Notes: a model not told the origin generated them from the sequence alone. Counted from the stretch's first letter, positions 43,456 to 52,193 are shown. The stretch: DNA of 64,000 nucleotides from JAWQFO01 sp033436665 (GCF_033436665.1 NZ_JAWQFO010000005.1:124001-188000); one strand, 5' to 3'. Numbers and translations are program-made.

Positions 43456-44935
43456 CCGCCTCGGCCACGTGCGGACGCCGGACCGCCTCCGATCCGTCGA
43501 GGTCGGCGATGGTGCGCGCCACGCGCAAAACCCGGTGATAGCCGCGGGCCGACAGGCGGAATCGGTCCGCGGTCCGGTTGAGCAGTGCGCGTCCCTCGTC
43601 GTCGGGGGTTGCGACCTCTTCGAGCACGGCGCCCTCGGCGTCTGCGTTCAGGCGCGCCGCCGCGCAGTCCGCGTAACGCCGTGCTTGGCGCGCGCGGGCT
43701 GCCGCGACCCGTTCGGCGACGCGTTCGGAGCGTTCTCCGGACGCCGGCAGGTCGAGATCTGCGTACGTGACTGGCGGCACGTCGACGCGCAGATCAAAAC
43801 GGTCCATCAGCGGACCCGAGATGCGGCCCATGTAATCCTCGCCGCATGCCGGAACCCGGGCGCAGGCGCGGTTCGGATCGGACAGGTAGCCGCACTTGCA
43901 GGGGTTGGCCGCCGCCACCAGCATGAACTTGCAGGGGTATTTCACATGCGCATTGGCCCGCGCGACCATGACCTCTCCGGTCTCGATGGGCTGGCGCAGG
44001 GTCTCGAGCACGGTGCGGGGAAACTCGGGGAACTCGTCCATGAAGAGCACCCCGTTATGCGCCAGCGACACCTCGCCCGGCCGGGCGCCACGACCGCCGC
44101 CGATGATCGCGGCCATCGAGGCGGTGTGATGCGGTTCGCGGAACGGCCGGTCGCGCGAGATGCCGCCCTCGTCCAGAAGGCCGGACAGCGAGTGGATCAT
44201 CGAGGTTTCCAGCGCCTCGCGCGGGCTGAGCGGGGGAAGGATACCACCCAGTCGGGCCGCCAGCATCGACTTGCCCGAGCCGGGCGTGCCGACGAACAGC
44301 AGGTGATGGCGCCCTGCCGCTGCGATCTCCAGCGCGCGCTTGGCGCGTTCCTGGCCCTTGACTTCGCTGAGATCGCGGACCGGACCCGCGGCGCGCACCT
44401 CGCCGGGCGTCGCGGGCGGCAGCGGCACCTGACCGGTGTAATGCCGCACCAGGTCGGCCAGGGTCGCCGGGGCGATCACCTTGACATCCTCGACCCAGGC
44501 CGCCTCGGCCCCGCAACCGGCGGGGCAGAGCAGGTCGCGGCCGTCCTCGGCGGCGGCCACCGCGGCCGGCAACGCCCCCGCGACCGGCATCATCGCACCG
44601 TCGAGCGACAGTTCCCCCAGCGCCACCACGGTTTCGGCGACGTCGGCCGGAATGATCTCGAGCGCGCAGAGCAGGCTGAGCGCGATCGGCAGATCGAAAT
44701 GGCTGCCCTCCTTGGGCAGGTCCGCGGGGCTGAGGTTGATGGTGATGCGCTTCGAGGGCAGGGCGATGGCCATTGCCGCCATCGCTGCACGCACCCGTTC
44801 ACGGGCCTCGGATACGGCCTTGTCCGGCAGCCCGACGATGCCGAAGGCGGGCAGCCCCGGCGAGACGGCGCATTGGACCTCGACCAGCCGCGCATCGACG
44901 CCCTGGAAGGCCACCGTGTAGGCGCGTGAGACCAT
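43421..44935 (-). CDS. comM: YifB/ComM-type Mg-chelatase-like AAA+ ATPase
   Basis: A 504-residue ComM/YifB protein, a helicase that promotes branch migration during natural transformation in some bacteria. The N-terminal Lon-like fold (GLPAFGIVGLPDKAVSEARE) leads to the AAA+ part with Walker A GTPGSGKS near residue 214, Walker B NGVLFMDEFPEF near 285 and zinc-like cysteines ANPCKCGYL...CARVPAC. ATG 44935 is preceded by GAGGGGGAG. A transformation role here is inference. Confidence 0.93.
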   Translation of the reverse strand: MVSRAYTVAFQGVDARLVEVQCAVSPGLPAFGIVGLPDKAVSEARERVRAAMAAMAIALPSKRITINLSPADLPKEGSHFDLPIALSLLCALEIIPADVAETVVALGELSLDGAMMPVAGALPAAVAAAEDGRDLLCPAGCGAEAAWVEDVKVIAPATLADLVRHYTGQVPLPPATPGEVRAAGPVRDLSEVKGQERAKRALEIAAAGRHHLLFVGTPGSGKSMLAARLGGILPPLSPREALETSMIHSLSGLLDEGGISRDRPFREPHHTASMAAIIGGGRGARPGEVSLAHNGVLFMDEFPEFPRTVLETLRQPIETGEVMVARANAHVKYPCKFMLVAAANPCKCGYLSDPNRACARVPACGEDYMGRISGPLMDRFDLRVDVPPVTYADLDLPASGERSERVAERVAAARARQARRYADCAAARLNADAEGAVLEEVATPDDEGRALLNRTADRFRLSARGYHRVLRVARTIADLDGSEAVRRPHVAEAVSFRLAVPGDA

Positions 44936-45061
44936 CTCCCCCTCGCTTCCGGACCATTCATGGGTAATCGCATCATGGTTTACGAACAATTAAGCGTACC
45001 GCGGCATTGCTGCCGGCGCGCAGTGCTGGCAACATCGCGCCAGATCCGGGGGCGGAAGAGT

Positions 45062-45646
45062 TTGACGACGAACATTCGGAAACGCGGGGCGGTCCTCTGC
45101 CTGCCGATACTGCTGCTTTGCGCCTCATATGTCCCTGCGCGTGCCGATGACGGCTGGGCTCTGACCGGTTTCGCCGGCGTCATGACCCGCGATCCGTGGC
45201 ATGACGCGGTGCAGGTGTGGGATGCCGACTACGTCAAGTCGGGCCTCGTGGGTCTGGGCCTGGAACGCCAGTTCGCACAGGCCGGTCGGTTCAGCTTTGG
45301 CCTCGAGGTTCAGGCGGTCCAGCATTTCGGTCGGCAGGGCCATTTCGAGATCAATACCCCTTTCACGGTGCGCTACGACCGGCAGGGTGCGTACCTGCCG
45401 AACCTCGACAGCCTCGCCTTCGGGCTGGGGCTTTCCTGGGCCAGTGAGCGCCCGCAGGTCGAGATCGACCGGGACGGGGATTCGACGCAGACGCTGTTCT
45501 ACTGGATGATCGAATTGGCCTACGATCTCGCGCAGACCGAGGATGAATTGCTGTTCCGCATCCATCACCGCTCAGACGGCTATGGGGTGTTCCCGATCGA
45601 CACCGGATCCAACGCCCTGACCATCGGACTGCGCCGCCGCTTCTGA
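45062..45646 (+). CDS. PagL-like lipid A deacylase / acyloxyacyl hydrolase family
   Basis: About 194 residues with a signal peptide ending VPARA-DD (residue 28). The mature part is beta-barrel-like with alternating hydrophobics (RFSFGLEVQAVQHFG; LDSLAFGLGLSWASE) and the RIHHRSDGYGVF motif, where His169-x-Ser171 matches the PagL active site. PagL removes the 3-O acyl chain of lipid A. TTG 45062 is the best start for an uninterrupted signal peptide; an ATG at 44990 region is further upstream. It converges with the GST gene. Confidence 0.7.
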   Translation: MTTNIRKRGAVLCLPILLLCASYVPARADDGWALTGFAGVMTRDPWHDAVQVWDADYVKSGLVGLGLERQFAQAGRFSFGLEVQAVQHFGRQGHFEINTPFTVRYDRQGAYLPNLDSLAFGLGLSWASERPQVEIDRDGDSTQTLFYWMIELAYDLAQTEDELLFRIHHRSDGYGVFPIDTGSNALTIGLRRRF

Positions 45647-45653
45647 GGCCGGG

Positions 45654-46346
45654 TCAGTCGGGCCAGGCCCGCGTCGCGAGGTCGAGCGCGTAGGGCACCG
45701 GGTCGTAGGTGGTTTTCAACCCTTCGGCCCGCCAGGCTCGAAACGCCGGATCGGACACTGCGGTCTCGCAATAGCTGCGGGCGTCGGACGACACCGGCAA
45801 GTCGTAGCCGATGATCCGTGCGGCGATTGGTGCGTAGAACACGTCCGCCAGGGAATAGTCGCCCAAAAGCCAGGGACCACTGAAGACCGCCATGTCGCGC
45901 GCTTCCGCCCAGATCCGCTCGATCCGGGCGAGGTCGCTGCGGACCGCGTCGGAGGCGTCAAATCCTTCGTAGACGTGGAGAAGCTGCATCGGGCAGGCGC
46001 CGCGCAGGGCAGTGAATCCGCTCGCCATCTCGGCGCAAAGCCAGCGCGCCCGAGCGCGCGCCGCGGGATCGGAGGGCCACATGGCGGCCTCGGGATGCCG
46101 TTCGGCAAGCGTTTCGGCCATTGCCAGTGTCTCGCCGACGACGAATCCCTCGGGCGTACGCAGCACCGGCACGAGCCGCGCCGGAGACAGCGCTGCGAGA
46201 TCCTCGGCCATGGTTCCGGAATAGAGGCCGACCGCATGTACCCGGTGCGGCAGGCCGAACTTTTCCAGCATCAGCCAACCGCGCAGGGACCAGCTCGAAA
46301 AGCTGCGGTCGCCGATGTAAAGGTCGTAGGTTGTGTCGTCGCTCAT
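45654..46346 (-). CDS. Glutathione S-transferase family protein
   Basis: A 230-residue GST. The N-terminal thioredoxin-like domain has DRSFSSWSLRGWLMLEKFGL (Ser near the glutathione site) and PVLRTPEGFVVGETLAMAET; the C-terminal helical domain carries GPWLLGDYSLADVFYAPIAA. The class resembles maleylacetoacetate-isomerase-related or beta-like GSTs, and the substrate is unknown. It precedes a gap before the phosphatase-cobU pair. Confidence 0.9.
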   Translation of the reverse strand: MSDDTTYDLYIGDRSFSSWSLRGWLMLEKFGLPHRVHAVGLYSGTMAEDLAALSPARLVPVLRTPEGFVVGETLAMAETLAERHPEAAMWPSDPAARARARWLCAEMASGFTALRGACPMQLLHVYEGFDASDAVRSDLARIERIWAEARDMAVFSGPWLLGDYSLADVFYAPIAARIIGYDLPVSSDARSYCETAVSDPAFRAWRAEGLKTTYDPVPYALDLATRAWPD

Positions 46347-46406
46347 GCGGCGCAGGGTATGCGTAGGACACCTGTGCCGGCAAACGCCGTTTCGTGCGCC
46401 GGTCGA

Positions 46407-46988
46407 TCACGGACAGTGATTGATCCGCGTCACCTGTCCCGTCGCACCCTGCCAGCGGATCTCGGTCACCGACAGGTTGTCGATCTTTCGCGCAATGGTC
46501 TCGACATGGGTCTCGCCGAGCGCGCGGCGCACCTGTGTCAGGATGGTCCCGATATGCGCCACGGCGATGATGTGAGAGGCGGGGTAGCGCCGGTTCAGGC
46601 GGGCGACGGCCGCATCGATGCGGCGCGCGGCGGCGTTCCAGCTTTCGCCCGCCGGCGGGGCGACGTCGCCTGGCGCCTCCCAGTATGTCCGGCTCAGATC
46701 TGGATCGCGCTCGGCGACCTCGGTGAAGTGCAGCCCGTCCCAGTCTCCGAAGTCGAACTCCCGCAGGTCGGCTTCGTGCGGCAGGCGATCGTGCCCGTCT
46801 CCGGCGATTGCATCCGCCGTGGCACTGGCGCGCAACAGGTCGGAAGAGACGAGAAGTGCGCGCTCGGGCAGGTGATCGCGCAGCCGCCCGAGCGCGGCCG
46901 TATCGCTCAGGTCCGCCGGAACGTCGCGCCAGCCCACGAAGGCGCGCTCGTGCGTCGGCCCATGGCGCACCCAGTGCCAGACGGTCAT
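46407..46988 (-). CDS. Histidine phosphatase family protein, probable cobalamin-related
   Basis: A 193-residue phosphoglycerate-mutase-fold phosphatase. RHGPTHERA (His9) is the catalytic motif, with ESWNAAARRIDAAV and VAHIGTILTQVRRAL (second His). Its ATG overlaps the cobU stop (ATGA), so it is probably co-translated and may act as alpha-ribazole phosphatase (CobC role); this is inference from context. Confidence 0.85.
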   Translation of the reverse strand: MTVWHWVRHGPTHERAFVGWRDVPADLSDTAALGRLRDHLPERALLVSSDLLRASATADAIAGDGHDRLPHEADLREFDFGDWDGLHFTEVAERDPDLSRTYWEAPGDVAPPAGESWNAAARRIDAAVARLNRRYPASHIIAVAHIGTILTQVRRALGETHVETIARKIDNLSVTEIRWQGATGQVTRINHCP

Positions 46989-47506
46989 GGCCGCGTGCCT
47001 TTCAGAACCTGGGGCAGACCGGCGGTGACCAGCACGACCAGATCAGCCGCCCCGGCGAGTGCGATGTTCAAACGGCCCTGCCGCTCCCGGAAGTCGCGTG
47101 CCATCGCGTTCTGCGGCACGATCCCGTGCCCGACCTCGTTGCTGACCACCACCACCGGACAGGGGCAGTCCTGCACGGTGCCCAGCAGCGCAGACTGCGC
47201 GGCGTCTAGATCATTGCCGTCGATCAGGTGGTTGGTCAGCCACATTGTCGCGCAATCCAGCAGGACGGCCTCGTCGGGCGCACGCCCGGAAAGCGGAGGG
47301 CCAAGGTCGAGATCTGCCTCAAGAGTGTGCCACGCCACACTTCTGCGTGAGCGGTGCCTTGCCACTTTTGTCTCGGTTTCGCCGTCGAGGACCCGGGCCG
47401 TAGCAAGGTAAACCGGTTTCAACCCGCTGGAAAGCAACAGGTTTTCTGCCCAGTCCGATTTTCCGGAGGCGGCTCCACCTAGAACGAGGCTGAGTTTTGG
47501 CAACAT
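46985..47506 (-). CDS. cobU: Adenosylcobinamide kinase / guanylyltransferase
   Basis: CobU/CobP, 173 residues, phosphorylates adenosylcobinamide and adds GMP in cobalamin assembly. VLGGAASGKSDWAENLLLS gives the P-loop, ARHRSRRSVAWHTLEADLDL the active-site His, and VVVVSNEVGHGIVPQNAMAR the nucleotide site. I chose ATG 47506 (MLPKLSLVLGG); ATG 47524 would add six residues. It overlaps the phosphatase gene, and is divergent from rpoH2. Confidence 0.94.
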   Translation of the reverse strand: MLPKLSLVLGGAASGKSDWAENLLLSSGLKPVYLATARVLDGETETKVARHRSRRSVAWHTLEADLDLGPPLSGRAPDEAVLLDCATMWLTNHLIDGNDLDAAQSALLGTVQDCPCPVVVVSNEVGHGIVPQNAMARDFRERQGRLNIALAGAADLVVLVTAGLPQVLKGTRP

Positions 47507-47523
47507 TTTCTCAGTCTTTGTCA

Positions 47524-47553
47524 TGAACCAAACGCATGTATCCTGCGTAATTG
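47524..47553 (+). promoter_or_regulatory. Candidate ECF (RpoE-type) promoter for rpoHII
   Basis: TGAACC (47524-47529) and TAATTG (47548-47553) are separated by 18 bases. RpoE in Rhodobacter sphaeroides drives rpoHII from a TGATCC-type -35. The match is five of six at -35 and partial at -10, so the call is tentative. Confidence 0.35.
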
Positions 47554-47604
47554 TTGCAAAGGCGCACGACAAGAGTGCCACGATTCAACAGCGGAGACGT
47601 GTTT

Positions 47605-48483
47605 ATGCCCCTAGATTCCCCCAGAGACATGAACCTGTCCCGACAGGCGATGAAGGCCGAATTGCTGGATGCCGAGACCGAGCTGAAACTGGCCTATGCC
47701 TGGCGCGACGAGGGGGATGAAGCCGCCTTGCACCGGCTGATTACCGCCTACATGCGACTTGCCGTTTCCATGGCCGCCAAGTTCAAGCGCTATGGCGCGC
47801 CGATGAACGATCTCGTGCAGGAAGCGGGTCTCGGCCTTATGAAAGCCGCAGACAAATTCGATCCCGATCGCGGCGTGCGGTTCTCCACTTACGCGGTTTG
47901 GTGGATCAAGGCGTCGATCCAAGACTACGTGATGCGAAACTGGTCGATGGTGCGCACCGGTTCTACCAGCAGCCAGAAATCGCTGTTTTTCAACATGCGG
48001 CGTGTCCAGGCCCGCTTGGAGCGCGAATCGGCTGCCGCGGGCGAGGTGCTGGATCGGCATCAGCTGCGTCAGATGATCTCGACCGAGATCGGCGTGCCGT
48101 TGCATGACGTCGAAATGATGGAAGGACGTCTTTCGGGATCGGACTTCTCGCTCGACGCGACGCAATCGACCGAAGACGAGGGTCGGTCGTGGGTCGATGC
48201 GCTCGAGGACGACAGTGCGCAGGCCGCCGAAACGGTCGAGCAACGGCACGACACGCTGCAACTGCGCGACTGGTTGATTCAGGCGATGAGCGATCTCAAC
48301 GAGCGCGAGCGCTTCATCGTGCGCGAGCGCAAGCTGCGCGATGCGCCGCGGACCCTTGAGAGCCTCGGGCAGGAGCTTTCGCTGAGTAAAGAACGCGTGC
48401 GACAGCTCGAAGCCGCCGCTTTCGCCAAGATGCGCAAGTCGCTCGAGACACAGTCGCGCGAAGTCCACAGCCTGCTGATGTGA
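47605..48483 (+). CDS. rpoH2: Alternative sigma-32 factor RpoHII
   Basis: A 292-residue sigma-32 of the RpoHII type, which in Rhodobacter sphaeroides controls the singlet-oxygen and heat response. Region 2 has EAGLGLMKAADKFDPDRGVR FSTYAVWWIKA; the RpoH box is SSQKSLFFNMRR; region 4.2 has LGQELSLSKERVRQLEAAAF. ATG 47605 follows GGAG. The ChaN gene overlaps its stop. Confidence 0.93.
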   Translation: MPLDSPRDMNLSRQAMKAELLDAETELKLAYAWRDEGDEAALHRLITAYMRLAVSMAAKFKRYGAPMNDLVQEAGLGLMKAADKFDPDRGVRFSTYAVWWIKASIQDYVMRNWSMVRTGSTSSQKSLFFNMRRVQARLERESAAAGEVLDRHQLRQMISTEIGVPLHDVEMMEGRLSGSDFSLDATQSTEDEGRSWVDALEDDSAQAAETVEQRHDTLQLRDWLIQAMSDLNERERFIVRERKLRDAPRTLESLGQELSLSKERVRQLEAAAFAKMRKSLETQSREVHSLLM

Positions 48484-49289
48484 CGTTCCGACCCGGATCC
48501 ATCTGCCTTGCCGCGGCCCTCTGGGCCGCGCTTTGCGTCTCGGCTCCGGCCGACCCGCCGCCCGCGGCGCGCGAGGCGCAAATCGTCTTTCTCGGCGAGG
48601 CTCATGACAACCCCGGACATCACGCGCGGCAGGCCGAATGGGTCGCGGCACTGGAGCCTCAAGTACTCGTCTTTGAGATGCTGACCGAAGATCAGGCCCG
48701 GCAGGTGACCCCGGAGGTGCGGCGGGACGCCGAGGAGCTCGCGAAAGTGCTCGACTGGGACGCGTCCGGCTGGCCGGATTTCGCGATGTATTTTCCCATC
48801 TTCGAGGCTGCGCCAGAGGCCGAGGTGCTCGGCGCGGGCGTGCCGCGCGAAGGGCTCGACGCTCTGATGGAGGGTGGACTCGCGGCGGCGGCAGGCGTGT
48901 CCGGGGCGCGGTTCGGGCTTGCCGATCCGCTTCCCGAGGATCAGCAGGTCGCGCGGATGGACCTGCAGCGCGCCGCCCATTGCGATGCGCTGCCGGAGGA
49001 CATGCTGCCGACCATGGTCGACGTGCAGCGTTTGCGCGACGCAGCGCTCGCCGAGGCCGCACTACAGGCGCTGGAGCGCACCGGCGGTCCGGTCGCGGTG
49101 ATCACAGGCAACGGCCACGCGCGGACCGACTGGGGAGCGCCCGCGCTTGTGCAACGTGCAGCGCCCTCGGTCGTCGTATTCGCTCTCGGCCAGGGAGAGG
49201 CCAGCCGCGCGCCCGAGGGTTCGTTCTCTCAGGTCGCGGATGCCGAACCGGTCGACCGCGGCGATCCCTGTGACGCCTTCAAGCGCTGA
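48480..49289 (+). CDS. ChaN family haem-regulated lipoprotein-like protein
   Basis: A 269-residue exported protein of the ChaN/Tiki superfamily. A signal peptide ends near SAPA-DP (residue 24). IVFLGEAHDNPGHHARQAEW and VFEMLTEDQARQ are hallmark motifs, with ITGNGHARTDWG near the end. ChaN binds haem in Campylobacter; a role in iron or haem handling is possible. GTG 48480 overlaps the rpoH2 stop (GTGA). The lipobox cysteine is not clear. Confidence 0.82.
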   Translation: MTFRPGSICLAAALWAALCVSAPADPPPAAREAQIVFLGEAHDNPGHHARQAEWVAALEPQVLVFEMLTEDQARQVTPEVRRDAEELAKVLDWDASGWPDFAMYFPIFEAAPEAEVLGAGVPREGLDALMEGGLAAAAGVSGARFGLADPLPEDQQVARMDLQRAAHCDALPEDMLPTMVDVQRLRDAALAEAALQALERTGGPVAVITGNGHARTDWGAPALVQRAAPSVVVFALGQGEASRAPEGSFSQVADAEPVDRGDPCDAFKR

Positions 49290-49374
49290 GTGTCGCGGGC
49301 ACCGGCGCACGGGGCTGGTGGAGGGCAGCGCCACGGCCTATGGTCTGCCGGACGAACGATGAAAGGCGCGGCGG

Positions 49375-50568
49375 ATGCTTTCGGGCAGGCATATCCTTCT
49401 GATCATCGGCGGCGGGATCGCGGCCTACAAGTCGCTCGACCTGATCCGGCGTCTGCGCGAGCGCGGCGCGACGGTAACCCCGGTCCTGACCCGCGCCGGC
49501 GAGGAGTTCGTGACGCCGCTTTCGGTGTCGGCCCTGGCCGGACGCAAGGTGTACCGCGACCTTTTCGATCTCACGGACGAGGCCGAGATGGGCCATATCC
49601 AGCTCAGCCGCGTTGCTGACCTCGTGGTGGTGGCGCCGGCGACGGCGGACCTGATGGGGCGCATGGCGCAAGGCCTCGCCTCGGACCTCGCCAGCACCCT
49701 CCTGCTTGCCACCGACACCCCGGTCCTGATCGCCCCTGCCATGAACGTGCGGATGTGGGAGCATCCGGCCACCCGTCGTAACCTTGCCCGTCTGGAAGAG
49801 GACGGGGTGGCGCGGGTCGGACCCAATGACGGCGACATGGCCTGCGGCGAATACGGACCGGGACGGATGGCCGAACCGCTCGAGATCGTGGCGGCAATCG
49901 AGGCGCGCCTTGGCGACGGGCCGCTGAAAGGTCGCCGGATCCTGGTGACCTCGGGTCCGACGCACGAACCCATTGACCCGGTGCGCTACATCGCCAACCG
50001 CTCGTCCGGGGCCCAGGGCACAGCGCTCGCCAGCGCGCTCGCCGCTCTTGGCGCCGAAGTGGCGTTCGTGACCGGACCGGCCGAAGTACCGCCGCCCGCC
50101 GGTGTCGAAGTGGTGCGCGTCGACACGGCGCGTGAGATGCGGGAGGCGGTCATGGCCGCCCTGCCCGTGGACGCAGGGGTTTTTGCGGCGGCGGTCGCGG
50201 ACTGGCGGATGAAGCAGGAAAGCCCGCGCAAGCTGAAAAAGTCGCGAGACGGGCTGCCGGTGTTGGAGTTCGCCGAGAACCCTGACATCCTGCGCGAAGT
50301 TGCACAGATGGCAGAGGGCCGGCCGCGGCTTGTGATCGGCTTTGCCGCCGAAACCGACGACGTGCAGGCCAATGCCGAGGCCAAGCGTGCGCGCAAGGGC
50401 TGCGACTGGATCGTGGCCAACGACGTGTCGCCCGCCTCCGGCGTGATGGGCGGATCGGAGAACGCGGTGACGATCATCGACGACGCCGGGGCGGAAAGCT
50501 GGCCGCGCATGGGCAAGGACATGGTGGCGCGCCGCCTCGCCGAACGCATCGCCGGGACGCTTGCCTGA
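49375..50568 (+). CDS. coaBC: Bifunctional phosphopantothenoylcysteine decarboxylase / phosphopantothenate-cysteine ligase
   Basis: CoaBC, 397 residues, carries two steps of coenzyme A synthesis. The CoaC flavodecarboxylase half (1-180) has GGGIAAYKSLDLIRRLR, ADLVVVAPATADLMGRMAQG, PAMNVRMWEHPATRRNL; the CoaB ligase half (190-397) has VTSGPTHEPIDPVRYIANRS and IGFAAETDDV. AAAGGCG lies before ATG 49375. dut follows three bases later. Confidence 0.96.
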   Translation: MLSGRHILLIIGGGIAAYKSLDLIRRLRERGATVTPVLTRAGEEFVTPLSVSALAGRKVYRDLFDLTDEAEMGHIQLSRVADLVVVAPATADLMGRMAQGLASDLASTLLLATDTPVLIAPAMNVRMWEHPATRRNLARLEEDGVARVGPNDGDMACGEYGPGRMAEPLEIVAAIEARLGDGPLKGRRILVTSGPTHEPIDPVRYIANRSSGAQGTALASALAALGAEVAFVTGPAEVPPPAGVEVVRVDTAREMREAVMAALPVDAGVFAAAVADWRMKQESPRKLKKSRDGLPVLEFAENPDILREVAQMAEGRPRLVIGFAAETDDVQANAEAKRARKGCDWIVANDVSPASGVMGGSENAVTIIDDAGAESWPRMGKDMVARRLAERIAGTLA

Positions 50569-50571
50569 CTC

Positions 50572-51030
50572 ATGACGGCAGTTGCAATCAGGGCGATCTG
50601 GGAGGATGGCGCGGACGAGACGATCGGTCTGCCCAGCTATGAAAGCGCAGGTGCCGCCGGCGCCGACGTGCGCGCGCATCTTCCCGAGGGTGACATCGTC
50701 CTGGAGCCCGGGGCGCGTGCCTTGGTGCCGACCGGGCTGCGGATCGAGATCCCCGAGGGCTTCGAGGTGCAGGTCCGGCCACGCTCGGGGCTGGCGCTGA
50801 AACACGGGATCACGCTGCCCAACGCGCCCGGCACCATCGACAGCGATTACCGCGGGCCGCTTGGAATCATCGTGTTGAACGCTGGGCAGGAGGCCTTCAC
50901 GGTCGAACATGGCATGCGCATCGCGCAGCTTGTCGTCGCGCCGGTCGTCCGCGCGCAGTTCGAACCCGCCGACGCGCTGGGCGAAACGAAGCGGGGCGAA
51001 AGTGGCTTCGGCTCCACCGGGTCGGGCTGA
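50572..51030 (+). CDS. dut: dUTP diphosphatase
   Basis: Dut, 152 residues, hydrolyses dUTP to dUMP, keeping uracil out of DNA. The five motifs are visible: AGAAGADVRAHL, VRPRSGLALKHGITLPNAPG, TIDSDYRGPLGIIVLN, RIAQLVVAPV and ETKRGESGFGSTGSG. The trimeric family length is normal. Its TGA shares a base with the ATG of the moeB-like gene. Confidence 0.97.
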   Translation: MTAVAIRAIWEDGADETIGLPSYESAGAAGADVRAHLPEGDIVLEPGARALVPTGLRIEIPEGFEVQVRPRSGLALKHGITLPNAPGTIDSDYRGPLGIIVLNAGQEAFTVEHGMRIAQLVVAPVVRAQFEPADALGETKRGESGFGSTGSG

Positions 51031-52076
51031 TGTTGCTGGTGTTCGGTCTCGGCGCCGCGCTCTGGGGGCTCGGCATGGTCGCGGGGGTGCCACGACAGGT
51101 GCGCCTGACCATGCTCGGGGTGCTCTACCTCGCCGTGCTCGGGCTGCAGCTCGCGTTTCCGGCCGGGCACCCGCTGCGCACGGCCACCGGTGAAACTGCT
51201 GCGCCCTGGCTTCTGCTCGGGGCCGCGCTGGCGCTGGTCTGGCTTTACCGGATCCTGTTGCAGGCGCTGCGAGCGCGGGCCGAGGGTCGAGTCGCGCCGC
51301 CGGAGGACGCGACGGCGGCGGCGCTCTTCAGCGAGACCGAGCTCGATCGCTACGCCCGTCACATCGTGCTGCGCGAGTTGGGCGGTCCCGGCCAGAAGGC
51401 GCTGAAGCAGGCGCGGGTACTGGTGGTGGGGGCCGGCGGTCTCGGCAGCCCGGCGCTGCAGTATCTCGCCGCCGCGGGGGTCGGCACCATCGGGGTGATC
51501 GATGGCGATGCCGTCGACAACGCCAACCTGCAGCGGCAGGTGATCCACCGCGACGATGCCATCGGGATGCCGAAGGTGTTTTCCGCGCGCACCGCGATGC
51601 TGGCGCAGAACCCCTTCGTGACCGTGCGTCCCTATCACCGCGAGATCACCGGTGAGATCGCCGAAGAGCTTCTGGCGGATTACGACGTGGTGCTCGACGG
51701 CACCGACAATTTCGCGACGCGCTACCTCGTCAACAAGGCGGCCGTGGCGCGCGGCATTCCGCTTGTCTCGGGCGCGCTCAGCCAGTGGGAAGGGCAGGTC
51801 TCGGTCTTCGATCCGGCCCGCGGCGCGCCCTGTTACCAATGCATCTTCCCACAGGCCCCGGCGGCGGGGCTTGCGCCCTCCTGCGCCGAGGCGGGCGTGA
51901 TCGGCCCCTTGCCGGGTGTGGTCGGGGCGATGATGGCGGTGGAGGCGGTCAAGATCGTCACGGGCGCCGGAGTGCCGTTGCGCGGGACGATGACGATCTA
52001 CGATGCACTTTACGGGGAGAACCGCCAGATCGCGCTGGACCGCCGGGCCGATTGTCCGGTCTGCGGCGGGGCGTGA
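51030..52076 (+). CDS. moeB: Membrane-tethered MoeB/ThiF-type adenylyltransferase
   Basis: A 348-residue protein. Residues 100-348 are an E1-like domain: GAGGLGSPALQYLAAAGVGT at the nucleotide site, NLQRQVIHRDDAIGMPK, LDGTDNFATRYLVNKAA, and two Cys pairs (CYQC and CPVC) for zinc. It should activate MoaD, or a ThiS-like carrier. The first ~85 residues are hydrophobic with helices at about 1-18, 26-44 and 58-80, absent from standard MoeB (about 250 residues). ATG 51030 overlaps the dut stop. Confidence 0.88.
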   Translation: MLLVFGLGAALWGLGMVAGVPRQVRLTMLGVLYLAVLGLQLAFPAGHPLRTATGETAAPWLLLGAALALVWLYRILLQALRARAEGRVAPPEDATAAALFSETELDRYARHIVLRELGGPGQKALKQARVLVVGAGGLGSPALQYLAAAGVGTIGVIDGDAVDNANLQRQVIHRDDAIGMPKVFSARTAMLAQNPFVTVRPYHREITGEIAEELLADYDVVLDGTDNFATRYLVNKAAVARGIPLVSGALSQWEGQVSVFDPARGAPCYQCIFPQAPAAGLAPSCAEAGVIGPLPGVVGAMMAVEAVKIVTGAGVPLRGTMTIYDALYGENRQIALDRRADCPVCGGA

Positions 52077-52077
52077 G

Positions 52078-52122
52078 CGTTTTCTTGCGAAGAAAACGGG
52101 CCGGAATTTTGCAAAATTCCGG
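52078..52122. repeat. Two adjacent perfect inverted repeats after moeB
   Basis: CGTTTTCTT-GCG-AAGAAAACG (52078-52098) is a 9-bp hairpin; CCGGAATTTTG / CAAAATTCCGG (52101-52122) is a 22-base perfect palindrome. Both begin two bases after the moeB stop. They may terminate transcription or be members of a dispersed repeat; only one copy is in this window. Confidence 0.75.
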
Positions 52123-52193
52123 GGTGCTGCGTCACCGGCCTCGGCTTGTCCCCTGCGAAGCCGGTGCCTAGCTTGACGGCAAAGGAGAATGCG

